From Micromonospora okii (GTDB taxonomy: Bacteria; Actinomycetota; Actinomycetes; Mycobacteriales; Micromonosporaceae): a stretch of DNA of 64,000 bases. The stretch is from NCBI RefSeq assembly GCF_020884795.1, contig NZ_BBZF01000023.1, positions 158,330 through 222,329 on the forward strand, read 5' to 3'. The translations under genes and the position numbers were made by a program. The notes beneath the pieces were generated by a model, which was not told the DNA's origin, did not search any database, and was given only the letters and a program-made list of their open reading frames with translations. Positions 39,820 to 47,865 of this stretch are shown here, in pieces (the first letter of the stretch is position 1; each line of letters opens with the position of its first letter).

Positions 39820-40715
39820 CGCGCGACGACCACATCGCCACCTGGCTGGCCGGCGGCGGGCTGCTCCCCGCCGCCCGGGTCCCCGGCGGGGAGCTGGCGG
39901 CGGTCGCCGACGCGGCGGACTTCGCGGTGCTGCCGGTCGGCGCGGTCGAGTGGCACGGCCCGCACCTGCCGCTGGGCACCGACCTGATCCTCGCCGAGGG
40001 CTTCGCCGGCGAGAGCGCCGTCGCCGCGGGCGGCACCGGAAGCGGCCCGGCCTCGTCCGGTGGCGGGACCCCGGACGAGGCCGCGGCCCCGGGCCCGCGC
40101 GGGGTGGTCTTCCCCGCCGTGCCGTACGCCGCCTGCCCCGGGCAGACCCGGCCGTGGCCCGGCACCGTGGCGATCCGGCCGGAGATCGCCGTCGGCTACC
40201 TCGCCGACGTCATCGAGGGGATCGTGGCGGCCGGTTTCCCCCGGCTGCTGGTCGTCAACGGCCACGACGCCAACATGTCCACCGTCCGCGCCGCGATGGA
40301 GTGGGTCTCCGGGCGGCGGACGGCCAGCCTGCTGCTGGTCAACTGGTTCCAGCTCGTCACCCCCGACGAGACCGCCGAGCTGTACGGGCCGCTGGTCTCC
40401 CGCGGCCACGGCGGGGCGTACGAGACGTCCGGGGTGCTCGGGTTCGACCCGGGCGCGGTGCGGCTCGACGCGGTCGACGACCTGCCGCCGAAGCCGAAGC
40501 TGCCGGTGCGCCACCCGTACGTGCTGGTGGAGTCCCGGCCCGACCCGTGGCAGGGCTGGTCCGGGCACGTCTCGCTGGCCGACGAGCCCGCCGGCCGGCG
40601 CGTGCGCGAGCTGGCCGGGGCGCGGCTGCGCGAGATCGTCGCCGCCTGGGTGGCCGCCGCGCCGCCCGCCCCGCCCACCGCCGACCCGCTGCCCGTCTCC
40701 GAGGAGGAATCGTGA
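39807..40715 (+). CDS. Creatininase-family amidohydrolase
   Basis: The 302-residue protein has the creatininase signature with metal ligands: LPVGAVEWHGPHLPLGTDLIL (Glu, His, Asp), LLVVNGHDANMSTVR and VSRGHGGAYETSGVLGF. The family hydrolyses cyclic amides such as creatinine and also includes peptidases that mature redox peptides (MftE), so the bond cut is probably an amide or lactam. A Gly/Ser-rich insert (AAGGTGSGPASSGGGTPDEA) lies near residue 75. GTG 39807 is chosen because GGAGG lies seven nucleotides upstream; GTG 39816, overlapping the permease stop, is the alternative. It is followed by an overlapping amidohydrolase gene. Confidence 0.9.
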   Translation: MDGVTRDDHIATWLAGGGLLPAARVPGGELAAVADAADFAVLPVGAVEWHGPHLPLGTDLILAEGFAGESAVAAGGTGSGPASSGGGTPDEAAAPGPRGVVFPAVPYAACPGQTRPWPGTVAIRPEIAVGYLADVIEGIVAAGFPRLLVVNGHDANMSTVRAAMEWVSGRRTASLLLVNWFQLVTPDETAELYGPLVSRGHGGAYETSGVLGFDPGAVRLDAVDDLPPKPKLPVRHPYVLVESRPDPWQGWSGHVSLADEPAGRRVRELAGARLREIVAAWVAAAPPAPPTADPLPVSEEES

Positions 40716-41665
40716 CCGTCGACCGGGGACTGGACGTCGTCGACTTCCACCTGCACTTCCGCATCGGCGCGGATGAGACGATCCGGGCCTGCGAGGACGC
40801 CGCCGGGATGCACCCCGGCGGGGAGCACGAGCGGGCCGTGCGCGCCGCCGCCTCCGCCCCGTACGCCAAGGGCTGGCGGCAGGCGTGGGGCTTCGGTGAC
40901 CCCGAGCCCCCCGCCGAGCGCTGGCAGGACGAGGCGGACCGCTGGGCCGAGGAGCTGCGCCGGGTGAACGTGCGCCGGGCCGTCTTCGTCACCGGCGGCG
41001 GCAACGACACCGTCGCCGACGTGGTGGACCGGCACCCGGACCTGCTGCTCGGCTTCGCCCACCACGACCCGTACGGCCCGGACGCGGCCGGCGAGCTGGA
41101 GCGCGCGGTCACCGAGCGCGGCCTGCGCGGGCTGAAGCTCTTCGCCCCGCTGCTGCGCGGCCCCCTCGACCACGCCGACCTGGACCCGCTCTGGGGCACC
41201 GCCCAGCGCCTCGGCGTGCCGGTGCTCATCCACATCGGGCACTACGGCAGCGCCGGCGGCCTCTCCCACGGCCGCCACGGCGGCCCGGACGAGCTGGCCC
41301 GGATGGCGCGGCGCTTCCCCGAGCTGGCCGTGGTGGTGCCGCACTTCGGCGTCCAGCACGTGCAGGACCTCCTCTTCGCCGCCTGGGGCTGCCCGAACAT
41401 CCACGTCGACACGTCCGGCTCGAACCAGTGGGTGCGCTGGATGCCGTACAAGCTCACGCTGGAGGAGCTGTTCCGGCGCTGCTACGAGACGATCGGCCCG
41501 CACCGCATCGTCTACGGCAGCGACTCGTCGTGGTTCCCGCGCGGCTACGTCACCCGCTACCTCGACGACCAGCTTCGGATCTGCCGGGAGCTGGGCCTGC
41601 CCGACGACCACCTGGCCGCGATCTTCGCCGGAAACGCCGAGCGCCTGCTCGGCGCGCACGACTAG
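40712..41665 (+). CDS. Amidohydrolase-2 family metal-dependent hydrolase
   Basis: The 317-residue protein of the amidohydrolase superfamily begins with the metal motif VDFHLHFRI (HxH) near residue 12. VPVLIHIGHYGSAG supplies a further His, PELAVVVPHFGVQHVQ another, and the late Asp is in HRIVYGSDSSWFP. This spacing is that of the ACMSD/resorcylate-decarboxylase group, which performs hydrolysis or non-oxidative decarboxylation. GTG 40712 overlaps the creatininase stop by 4 nt and has GAGGAGG just upstream. Being coupled to a creatininase suggests consecutive steps on one imported compound; that is inference. Confidence 0.88.
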   Translation: MTVDRGLDVVDFHLHFRIGADETIRACEDAAGMHPGGEHERAVRAAASAPYAKGWRQAWGFGDPEPPAERWQDEADRWAEELRRVNVRRAVFVTGGGNDTVADVVDRHPDLLLGFAHHDPYGPDAAGELERAVTERGLRGLKLFAPLLRGPLDHADLDPLWGTAQRLGVPVLIHIGHYGSAGGLSHGRHGGPDELARMARRFPELAVVVPHFGVQHVQDLLFAAWGCPNIHVDTSGSNQWVRWMPYKLTLEELFRRCYETIGPHRIVYGSDSSWFPRGYVTRYLDDQLRICRELGLPDDHLAAIFAGNAERLLGAHD

Positions 41666-41729
41666 ACCGGCTGACGCCCGGGCGCGGCGAGCGTCGTCGC
41701 GTCCGGCACGGAAGGAAGCAGAGACCCTG

Positions 41730-43184
41730 ATGGACACACCCGCGCTGACCACCTACCAGCGGCACCACCTGCGGCCGACCTACGAGCACCACGTCGGGCA
41801 CCTCTTCCCCGCAATGGTGCGGGCCAGCCAGGCGCACGTGGTCATGCTGACCGAGCAGGGGCTGATCCCCGCCGACCGGGGCGCGCGGCTGCTGCGCGGG
41901 CTGGCGGAGCTGCGCGCCGACACCGGCGGCGCGCCCGCGTTCGACGGCACCTTCGAGGACACCTACTACCTCATGGAGAAGCGGCTGGCCGAGGCCTGCG
42001 GCATCCCCACCTCCGAGCTCGACGTGCAGATGGCCCGCAGCCGCAACGACCTCGACGCCGGGGTCTTCCGGATGCTGCTGCGCGACCAGCTCCTCGGGGT
42101 GCTCGACCGGGTGCTCGCCACCGGGGCCACCGCCCTCGACGCCGCCGACCGCTACGCCGACGTGGTGATCACCGGCTACACCCACCGCCGCCCGGCCCAG
42201 CCCACCACGATCGGCCACGCCCTCGCCGGGTACGCCGAGGCCCTCGCGGGCGAGGCCGTCGCGTACGCCGACCTCATCGACCAGCTCAACACCTCGCCGC
42301 TGGGGTCCTGCGCGTTCGCCGGCACCGACCTGGACATCTCCCCGGCCCGGGTGGCCGAGCTGCTCGGCTTCGGCGGCCTGGTCACCAACTCGTACGAGGC
42401 GGTGGCCGGCGCCGACCACCTGGTCCGGGTCGGCACCCTCAACGCCCAGGCCCTCGCCACCGGGGCGCGGCTGGCCCGCACCCTGATGGACTGGCTGAGC
42501 TGGCGCTGGGTGACCACCCCCGGCGACTTCACCCAGGGCAGCAGCATCATGCCGCAGAAGCGCAACCCGGTGGTGCTGGAGCACCTGGTCTCGATGGCCG
42601 GGGCGACCGCCGCCGACGCCGCGAGCGTGCTCAACAACGTGGGCGCGGCGTGGTGGGAGGACTCCAACAACGCCACCACCGACGTGCAGGTGCGGCTCTG
42701 GGAGAGCAACGACCGGGCGTACCGCTTCTTCGCCCTGCTCGGCGGCTTCCTCGCCGAGATCGAGCCGCTGGAGCCGCCGTCGCGGGAGGAGATCGTCGCC
42801 TCCGGGGCCACCACCACGGCCGCCGCCGACGCGCTGACCCGGCACGGGGTGCCGTTCCGGGCCGCCCACTCGGTCGTCGGACGGTTGGTGCGCGGCGGCG
42901 CGCCGGACACCTGGACCCCCGAGGGCGTGCGCGCGGCGGCCGAGGGCGTCACCGACCGGCTCGGCGACGACGCGATCGGCGACCTGATCGCCGCCGCCGT
43001 CCGCCCCGCGCTGGTGCTCGACCGGGCCCAGGCCGACGGGCCGGGCGCGGGCGCGGTCCGGGCCCAGGTGACGGTGCTGCGTGGCACCCTCGACGGCGTC
43101 GCCGGCCGCCTGGCGGGCGTGCGGGCCCGGCTCGCCGAGGCCGACGAGGCGCTGGACGCGGTAGCCGCCAAGGCTGCCCGATGA
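41730..43184 (+). CDS. Argininosuccinate-lyase-like protein (fumarase/aspartase superfamily)
   Basis: The 484-residue protein has the superfamily signature GSSIMPQKRNP near residue 270, plus TGYTHRRPAQPTTIGHAL and MARSRNDLDAG. In authentic ArgH the last two regions usually read GYTHLQRAQP and RSRNDQ, so residues around the substrate differ (Leu-Gln to Arg-Arg-Pro, Gln to Leu). It sits in a catabolic operon and not with arginine genes. I therefore call it a C-N lyase that probably releases fumarate from another N-succinyl or aspartate-type compound. The exact substrate is unknown. It lies 64 nt after the amidohydrolase and overlaps the ROK kinase by 4 nt. Confidence 0.85.
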   Translation: MDTPALTTYQRHHLRPTYEHHVGHLFPAMVRASQAHVVMLTEQGLIPADRGARLLRGLAELRADTGGAPAFDGTFEDTYYLMEKRLAEACGIPTSELDVQMARSRNDLDAGVFRMLLRDQLLGVLDRVLATGATALDAADRYADVVITGYTHRRPAQPTTIGHALAGYAEALAGEAVAYADLIDQLNTSPLGSCAFAGTDLDISPARVAELLGFGGLVTNSYEAVAGADHLVRVGTLNAQALATGARLARTLMDWLSWRWVTTPGDFTQGSSIMPQKRNPVVLEHLVSMAGATAADAASVLNNVGAAWWEDSNNATTDVQVRLWESNDRAYRFFALLGGFLAEIEPLEPPSREEIVASGATTTAAADALTRHGVPFRAAHSVVGRLVRGGAPDTWTPEGVRAAAEGVTDRLGDDAIGDLIAAAVRPALVLDRAQADGPGAGAVRAQVTVLRGTLDGVAGRLAGVRARLAEADEALDAVAAKAAR

Positions 43185-44110
43185 CCGTTCGGCTGGTTGG
43201 TCGGGCGGGAGAGCCCGCGTCGCTGGCCGGGGACGAGGGCGTGCTGCTCGGCATCGACTTCGGCGGCACGAAGATGGCCGTCGGGGTGGCCGACGGTGAG
43301 GGCCGGCTGCTGGCGAGCGAGCGCGTGCCGACGTACGCCGAGAAGGGCGCCCCGCAGGCCCTGGACCGCGCGCTGGAGCTGGCCGTGACCCTGGTGGGTC
43401 GGGTCGGCGCGCCGGTCGCGGCGGCGGGGATCGCCTCGCCCGGCGTGGTCCGGCCCGACGGGATCGACCTGGCCCCGAACGTGCCCGGCTGGGACCGGCT
43501 CCGGCTGGCCGACGCGGTCCGCGACCGGCTCGGCGTGCCGACGGTGGCCGTCGACAACGACCTGAACGCCGCCGCCCTGGCCGAGCTGCGCTTCGGCGCG
43601 CTGCGCGACGCCGACCCGGGCCTCGTCGTCGGCCTCGGCACCGGGGTCGCGGCGGCGGTCACCGTGCGCGGGGCCGTGCTGCCCGGCCACCACGGGGCGG
43701 CCGGCGAGATCGGGTACGCCGTGGCCGGCGGCCCGTGGCCGGGCACCATGCTGGAGCTGGACTTCTCCGGCCGGGCGCTGGACCGGCTCGCCGACGACCT
43801 CGGGGTGCCGGGCGGGGCGGCCGGGCTGGCCGCCGCCGCCGAGCGGTCCGGCCCGCCCCGCGACGCGCTGGTCGCCCGGGTCGACGAGCTGGCCCGCCAC
43901 CTGGCCACCTGCTGCCTGCTGCTCGACCCGCAGCGGGTGGTGCTGGTCGGCGGGGTGGCCGGCAGCGACCTGATCCGTGGGCTGCTGGTGGAGCGGCTCG
44001 CCGCCGTGCTGCCGTACCGGCCGGACGTGGTGCTCTCCGGTTTCGCCGACGACGCCGCGCTGCTCGGCGCGGTCGTGCTGGCCCGCGAGGCGGTGCCGGC
44101 GGCCCGCTGA
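43181..44110 (+). CDS. ROK-family sugar kinase
   Basis: The 309-residue protein has an N-terminal phosphate-binding motif LLGIDFGGTKMAVGVADGEG, the ROK catalytic region VPTVAVDNDLNAAALAE (Asp about residue 128), GTGVAAAVTVRGAVLPGHHG and adenosine-site VVLVGGVAGSDLIRG. There is no helix-turn-helix, unlike the ROK regulator at the other end of the operon. It would phosphorylate an aldose or amino sugar in the cytosol. ATG 43181 overlaps the lyase stop (ATGA). The typical Cys-rich zinc site is not seen. A terminator hairpin follows at once. Confidence 0.9.
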   Translation: MTVRLVGRAGEPASLAGDEGVLLGIDFGGTKMAVGVADGEGRLLASERVPTYAEKGAPQALDRALELAVTLVGRVGAPVAAAGIASPGVVRPDGIDLAPNVPGWDRLRLADAVRDRLGVPTVAVDNDLNAAALAELRFGALRDADPGLVVGLGTGVAAAVTVRGAVLPGHHGAAGEIGYAVAGGPWPGTMLELDFSGRALDRLADDLGVPGGAAGLAAAAERSGPPRDALVARVDELARHLATCCLLLDPQRVVLVGGVAGSDLIRGLLVERLAAVLPYRPDVVLSGFADDAALLGAVVLAREAVPAAR

Positions 44111-44116
44111 CCGGGA

Positions 44117-44154
44117 GGCTCCCGCCCGCCCCCCGTGTGGGACGGGCGGGAGCC
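44117..44154 (+). terminator. Terminator of the ROK kinase operon
   Basis: GGCTCCCGCCCG pairs perfectly with CGGGCGGGAGCC around a 14-nt loop, starting 7 nt after the kinase stop codon. Confidence 0.75.
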
Positions 44155-44194
44155 CGTCAGCGGCCGATCCGCACGGTGGCGGACGCCGGTGGGC

Positions 44195-45097
44195 TCAGCG
44201 GGGCGCGCGGAGGGCGGCGATCAGCCACTCGCCGGCCGGCACCGAGGGCGGGAACGGGGGCTGCCGGTTGAGCACCCCGACGAGCTGCCAGTACCGCTCG
44301 ACCCGGCGGTCGGTGAAGGTCGCCAGCCGGTCGGCGAGCGCGGCCCGCTCCCGGCCCGGCAGCGCCGGGTCCACGAGGTGCGCCAGCACCGCTGCCGCCT
44401 CCGGGGACTCCGGGGCCACCCCGGCGGCCAGCGCCTCCCGGGCCTGCTCCAGGGCCGTGGGCGGCAGCTCCGCACCGGAGTCGCCCGCCGCGCCGGCCAG
44501 CGCCATCTCGCGTACCCGCTCGCGGAACGCCGGGTCGGCGACCAGCCCCGCCAGCTCCACCCACGCGTCCACCTCCGCGTCGGTGGGCTCGTCGGGAAGC
44601 GCGGGGGGCAGCGCCCGCATCGCGCCGGCCAGGCCGCCCCCCGGCGCGTCGGCGGGCACCCCGGCGAAGACCTCGGCGACGAAGTCGTCGATGATCCGCT
44701 GCCGCTCCTCTGCGGAGAGTCGGGCCAGTTCGGTCATGATTCTCAGCTCCTCCGTCGTACTGCCACGTCGTGCGACCGACCGCAGCACCGCCCGGCGCAG
44801 CCGCAGCGTGCGGATCTCGGCGTCGAGCGCCCGCACGTGCGCCCCCGCGACGTCGGCAACGCTCTCCTGGCGGTCCAGGATCCGGCGGGCGGCGTCCAGG
44901 CCGATGCCGAGGCCCCGCAGGGTCCGCAACAGGTCGAGCCGGGCCACCGCCGGCGCGTCGTACAGGCGGTAGCCGCCTGCGCTCCGCGTGGTCGTCGGCA
45001 GCAGCCCGAGGTCGGACCAGAAGCGGATGGTGCGCACGGCCAGGCCGGTCCGGCGGGCGAGTTGCCCGATGGTGTACAGCTCGGTGCGGTCGGTCAC
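44195..45097 (-). CDS. MerR-family transcriptional regulator with long C-terminal domain
   Basis: The protein of about 300 residues begins with a MerR helix-turn-helix (YTIGQLARRTGLAVRTIRFW, then GGYRLYDAPAVARLDLL) and a dimerisation coil (RILDRQESVADVAGAHVRAL). The large C-terminal part (about residues 120-300) is helical, acidic, and has no recognised ligand domain; it includes LSAEERQRIIDDFVAEVFAG. I prefer GTG 45097 to GTG 45112 because the sequence GGAAG directly touches the earlier codon. It faces the ROK-kinase operon across a terminator. The target and inducer are unknown. Confidence 0.85.
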   Translation of the reverse strand: MTDRTELYTIGQLARRTGLAVRTIRFWSDLGLLPTTTRSAGGYRLYDAPAVARLDLLRTLRGLGIGLDAARRILDRQESVADVAGAHVRALDAEIRTLRLRRAVLRSVARRGSTTEELRIMTELARLSAEERQRIIDDFVAEVFAGVPADAPGGGLAGAMRALPPALPDEPTDAEVDAWVELAGLVADPAFRERVREMALAGAAGDSGAELPPTALEQAREALAAGVAPESPEAAAVLAHLVDPALPGRERAALADRLATFTDRRVERYWQLVGVLNRQPPFPPSVPAGEWLIAALRAPR

Positions 45098-45196
45098 CCG
45101 CTCAGCGTGCACCTTCCAGCCGCTGGAGACTCAAGCCCCGCAGCCCGCCGGGTTCCGCCGTCCGTGGGGCGGCGGGGGATCAGCATGGGGAGACGC

Positions 45197-45859
45197 TCAG
45201 CGGCTGACCCGCAGGGTGCCCGTGGCGAGCTGGTACGCCGGGAACATCGCCTCGAACTCGCTGGTGTCCATCCCGCCGAAGGTCACCAGGACCGTTCCGC
45301 CACCGGGGACGCCCACCGCCAGGGCGCGCTGCCGGTTCGGGCCGCCGCCCAGCCCGTCGGCCTGCACGTAGGTCGCCTCGGCCAGGTCGAGCGGCCCGCG
45401 CCGCCCCCGCCGGTACTCGATCTCGCTGACCCGGTCGTCGTCGGCCAGGAACTCCTCCAGCGCGGCGCGCACGTCCCCGGTGCCCTCGTCGACCGCCCAG
45501 ACCCGCAGGAAGCCCACGTTGCCGGCGGGCTTCGCGTCGACCTCGCAGCGCAGCCGGGAACCGCCCAGCGTGGTCCCGGCCGCGTCGCCCACCGGCTCGG
45601 CCGTCCACCGGGCGGGCAGCGAGAACGTGACCGGCAGCTCGCAGGGGGTGCCCTTCGCGCCGACCGTGACGCCCGCCCCGGCGGGGGCCGTGTCGTCGTA
45701 CCAGGGCGGGCCGGAGACGAAGGGCGACGGTGCGGGGACCGGACCACCCCCGGCCCGGCCGCCCGTCGTTCGTGGCCCATCGTCGGCGCAGCCCGCCGCC
45801 GTCGCAAGAATGAGCGCGGCCAGCACCGCCGCGCAGATACGTCGAAACACCGTGCGCAC
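45197..45859 (-). CDS. Lipoprotein of unknown function
   Basis: The 220-residue protein has a lipoprotein signal with lipobox ATAAGC (Cys about residue 24), a Gly/Pro-rich spacer and a mature beta-rich domain (CELPVTFSLPARWTAEPVG; GNVGFLRVWAVDEGTGDV; LATGTLRVSR) that is conserved in style with actinobacterial surface lipoproteins of the LpqN type, though I do not claim that family. Two cysteines near residues 70 and 100 could form a disulfide. It starts with GTG at 45859, with an in-frame GTG three codons later as an alternative. It appears to be monocistronic. Confidence 0.78.
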   Translation of the reverse strand: MRTVFRRICAAVLAALILATAAGCADDGPRTTGGRAGGGPVPAPSPFVSGPPWYDDTAPAGAGVTVGAKGTPCELPVTFSLPARWTAEPVGDAAGTTLGGSRLRCEVDAKPAGNVGFLRVWAVDEGTGDVRAALEEFLADDDRVSEIEYRRGRRGPLDLAEATYVQADGLGGGPNRQRALAVGVPGGGTVLVTFGGMDTSEFEAMFPAYQLATGTLRVSR

Positions 45860-46075
45860 TTCCCCCGTGGTCGTTCGCCGCCCGGTCCACCCGGGACGGC
45901 CGATGGATGCTAACGGGTCGCAGGGTGCGCTCCTCGCGCGATCTCAGCGGCCCACGGGTGGCGGTGACCGACCTCGGTCCAGTGCCTAATGGAGCTGCCC
46001 GCGTGAACGGGGCACCCGACGGGCGTCGGCGTGGCCGACTTCTGCGGCGGGGCCGCGACCGGCTTCGGTCGAGGG

Positions 46076-46345
46076 CTAGCGGCGCGCCCAGCGCAGGAAG
46101 CGGCGGAACAGCTCGGCGGCCGGGGGCGGGTCGTCGGGGTGCAGCGCCCGCAGGTCGTCGTCGGCGTCGAACATCCGCCAGGCCAGGAAGAGGCACAGGC
46201 CGACCCGGTCCCCGGCGTAGGCGGCCAGCAGGTCGTCCCGGGCCTGCGGGCAGGGCCACGGGGCAAGGCACGTCCGGCACAGCCACAGCGGGCGCAGGGG
46301 CGGGTGCGGCCGGCGTCGGCCGCCGTCGCATCGGGGGTCTGCCAC
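46076..46345 (-). CDS. Small Cys-containing protein (89 aa) divergent from XRE regulator
   Basis: GTG 46345 has AGGAGG seven nucleotides upstream. The 89-residue product has a basic, Pro-rich start followed by LWLCRTCLAPWPCPQARDDLL, where three cysteines in a C-x2-C-x5-C pattern may bind a metal, and a helical end (VGLCLFLAWRMFDADDDLRAL, FRRFLRWARR). Genes of this kind are common in actinobacteria next to DUF5753 regulators but have no known function. It lies divergently from such a regulator here, about 200 bp away, which supports a shared system. Confidence 0.7.
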   Translation of the reverse strand: MADPRCDGGRRRPHPPLRPLWLCRTCLAPWPCPQARDDLLAAYAGDRVGLCLFLAWRMFDADDDLRALHPDDPPPAAELFRRFLRWARR

Positions 46346-46549
46346 GCGCTCGCCTCCTGGTCGGTGGGGGAGGGCCGCCCCGCAAGGGGGTACGGGGCGG
46401 CCCCGCGCAGGCCCGGCCGCCGGGCATCGCCTCCACCAGCCGGACCGCGTGGTTCCACCCTGGACCCGGTCGGGCCGGACAGGGAGGAGCGCCGGGAGTA
46501 CGGTGCACAGCGTGACCGATGCCGAACCAACAGTGAGGAGCGGTGAGGA

Positions 46550-47323
46550 GTGAGCGCATATCTCGCCCTGGTCCTGAAACACGAGCGGGGCAAGCGGGGG
46601 CTGACCCAGGACCAGGTCGCCGAGGCGGTGCACGTCTCCGGCTCGCTGATCGCGATGTTCGAGACGGGGCGGCGCGTGCCGCAGCCCGACACGGCGCGCC
46701 GACTCGACGAGCTGCTGGGCACCGGCGACCTGTTCGCCCGGATGGCCGTCGAGGCGCGCCGGGACGCCCAGCCCGGCTGGTTCCGCCCGTGGGCGGAGGT
46801 GGAGCGGGAGGCCACCTCGCTGCGCTGCTTCGAGCCGGTCATCATCCCGGGGCTGCTCCAGACCGAGGGGTACGCCCGCGCGGCCCTCGCCAGCGGCCTG
46901 TTCGTGCCCGAGAAGGTCGAGGAGCACGTCGCCTTCCGGATGGAGCGCCAGGCGCTGCTCGACCGCAAGGAGCCGCCGCTGACCATCTTCGTCATCGACG
47001 AGGCGGCGCTGCGCCGGGGCGAGCCGGCGGTGCTGAAGGAGCAGCTCCTGCACCTCGCCGAGGTCGGGCTGCGGACCCGGGTGCTGGTGCACGTCGTGCC
47101 CTGCGACGCGGGGCCCTACATCGGTCAGTCGGGGCCGTTCACGCTCGCCGAGGCGGCCGGCGGCGAGCACCTGGCGTTCCTGGAGGACCAGTTGGAGGGG
47201 CGGGTGCTCGCCGACCCGAAGCGGGTTTCCACGCTGGTGCGGGCGTGGGAAGCTGTGCGGGCGGTCGCCCTGCCGCGCGACCAGTCGAGAGACCTGATCC
47301 TGAAGCAGGTGAACGAGCTGTGA
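46550..47323 (+). CDS. XRE-family regulator with DUF5753 domain (Scr1-type)
   Basis: The 257-residue protein has a helix-turn-helix at about residues 6-60 (LKHERGKRGLTQDQVAEAVHVSGSLI) and a DUF5753 domain from about 90 to the end (FEPVIIPGLLQTEGYARAAL; FVIDEAALRR; VLVHVVPCDAGPYIGQSGPF). Together with the following DUF397 gene this is the Scr1/Scr2-like pair, related to BldB/WhiJ development systems and sometimes described as a toxin-antitoxin-like module. The GTG start is preceded by GAGGAG. Its stop overlaps the DUF397 start by 4 nt. Confidence 0.92.
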   Translation: MSAYLALVLKHERGKRGLTQDQVAEAVHVSGSLIAMFETGRRVPQPDTARRLDELLGTGDLFARMAVEARRDAQPGWFRPWAEVEREATSLRCFEPVIIPGLLQTEGYARAALASGLFVPEKVEEHVAFRMERQALLDRKEPPLTIFVIDEAALRRGEPAVLKEQLLHLAEVGLRTRVLVHVVPCDAGPYIGQSGPFTLAEAAGGEHLAFLEDQLEGRVLADPKRVSTLVRAWEAVRAVALPRDQSRDLILKQVNEL

Positions 47324-47514
47324 GCACCCATCGCCCCCGCTGGCGCACCGCCACCCGCAGCAACACGAACGGCGGGAACTGCGTCGAGGTCGCCGACAAC
47401 CTGCCGGGCCTCGTGCTGGTGCGCGACTCGAAGGCCCGCGACGCCGGCACCCTCGCCTTCGCCCCGGGGGCCTGGCGCGCCTTCGTCGCCGACCTCCGCG
47501 CCCCCGCCCGGTAG
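47320..47514 (+). CDS. DUF397 protein
   Basis: The 64-residue protein has the DUF397 pattern WRTATRSNTNGGNCVEVADNLPG, VLVRDSKARDAGTLAFAPGAW and a final helix (AFVADLRA). DUF397 proteins are small cytosolic partners of DUF5753 regulators and act in development or stress control in Streptomyces. GTG 47320 overlaps the regulator stop (GTGA), so production is coupled, as expected for a neutralising partner. No antibiotic or phage gene is next to it. Confidence 0.92.
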   Translation: MSTHRPRWRTATRSNTNGGNCVEVADNLPGLVLVRDSKARDAGTLAFAPGAWRAFVADLRAPAR

Positions 47515-47865
47515 AGCGCCGGATCCGGCAAGGCGCGGCCCGACTTCGGTGGTTCCTGCCCTTGATCAACTCCATGTCGGGGACATCGCGCCTTGCACCG
47601 ATCCCGGACCCCCCATGTCGCCGACACGGAGTGGAAGGCACCGACCCGGCCCGCCTGAGCCGCTGCACGGCCTCGCCGAGATCCGCCCGCACGAGTTCCG
47701 CGTTCCGGTCGACCCGATCCAGGGTGCTCGACACGACGCACTTCTTCGCCGCGTCGGTCGCCCGGGCGAAGGGCTCCACTCGGCCGGGTTCCGCCCCCGC
47801 CGACAGGCGCCGCTGCGGCCGAAAACGGAGTGCGGGGCTGTGGGCGGGGTGGAAGGGTGCCGGGC
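47515..47865. other. 351-bp intergenic region with repeat SE2
   Basis: The region after the DUF397 gene contains the inverted repeat SE2 (47560-47633). Beyond it there is no ORF with a ribosome site until GTG 47866. The open frames seen here on both strands have atypical Arg/Pro/Ser-rich composition. Confidence 0.5.
47560..47633. repeat. Dispersed inverted repeat SE2
   Basis: The element has left arm AACTCCATGTCGGGGACAT and right arm ATGTCGCCGACACGGAGT around a spacer beginning CGCGCCTTGCACC. It shares arms, flanking CCTTG and the GCGCCTT spacer start with SE1 at 5688, 42 kb away. It follows the DUF397 gene by 45 nt. Confidence 0.8.

Noticed and set aside
47527..47860. Several 100- to 200-codon frames around the SE2 repeat
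   Set aside because: They cross the inverted repeat, lack ribosome sites and have Ser/Arg-rich composition unlike neighbouring proteins.
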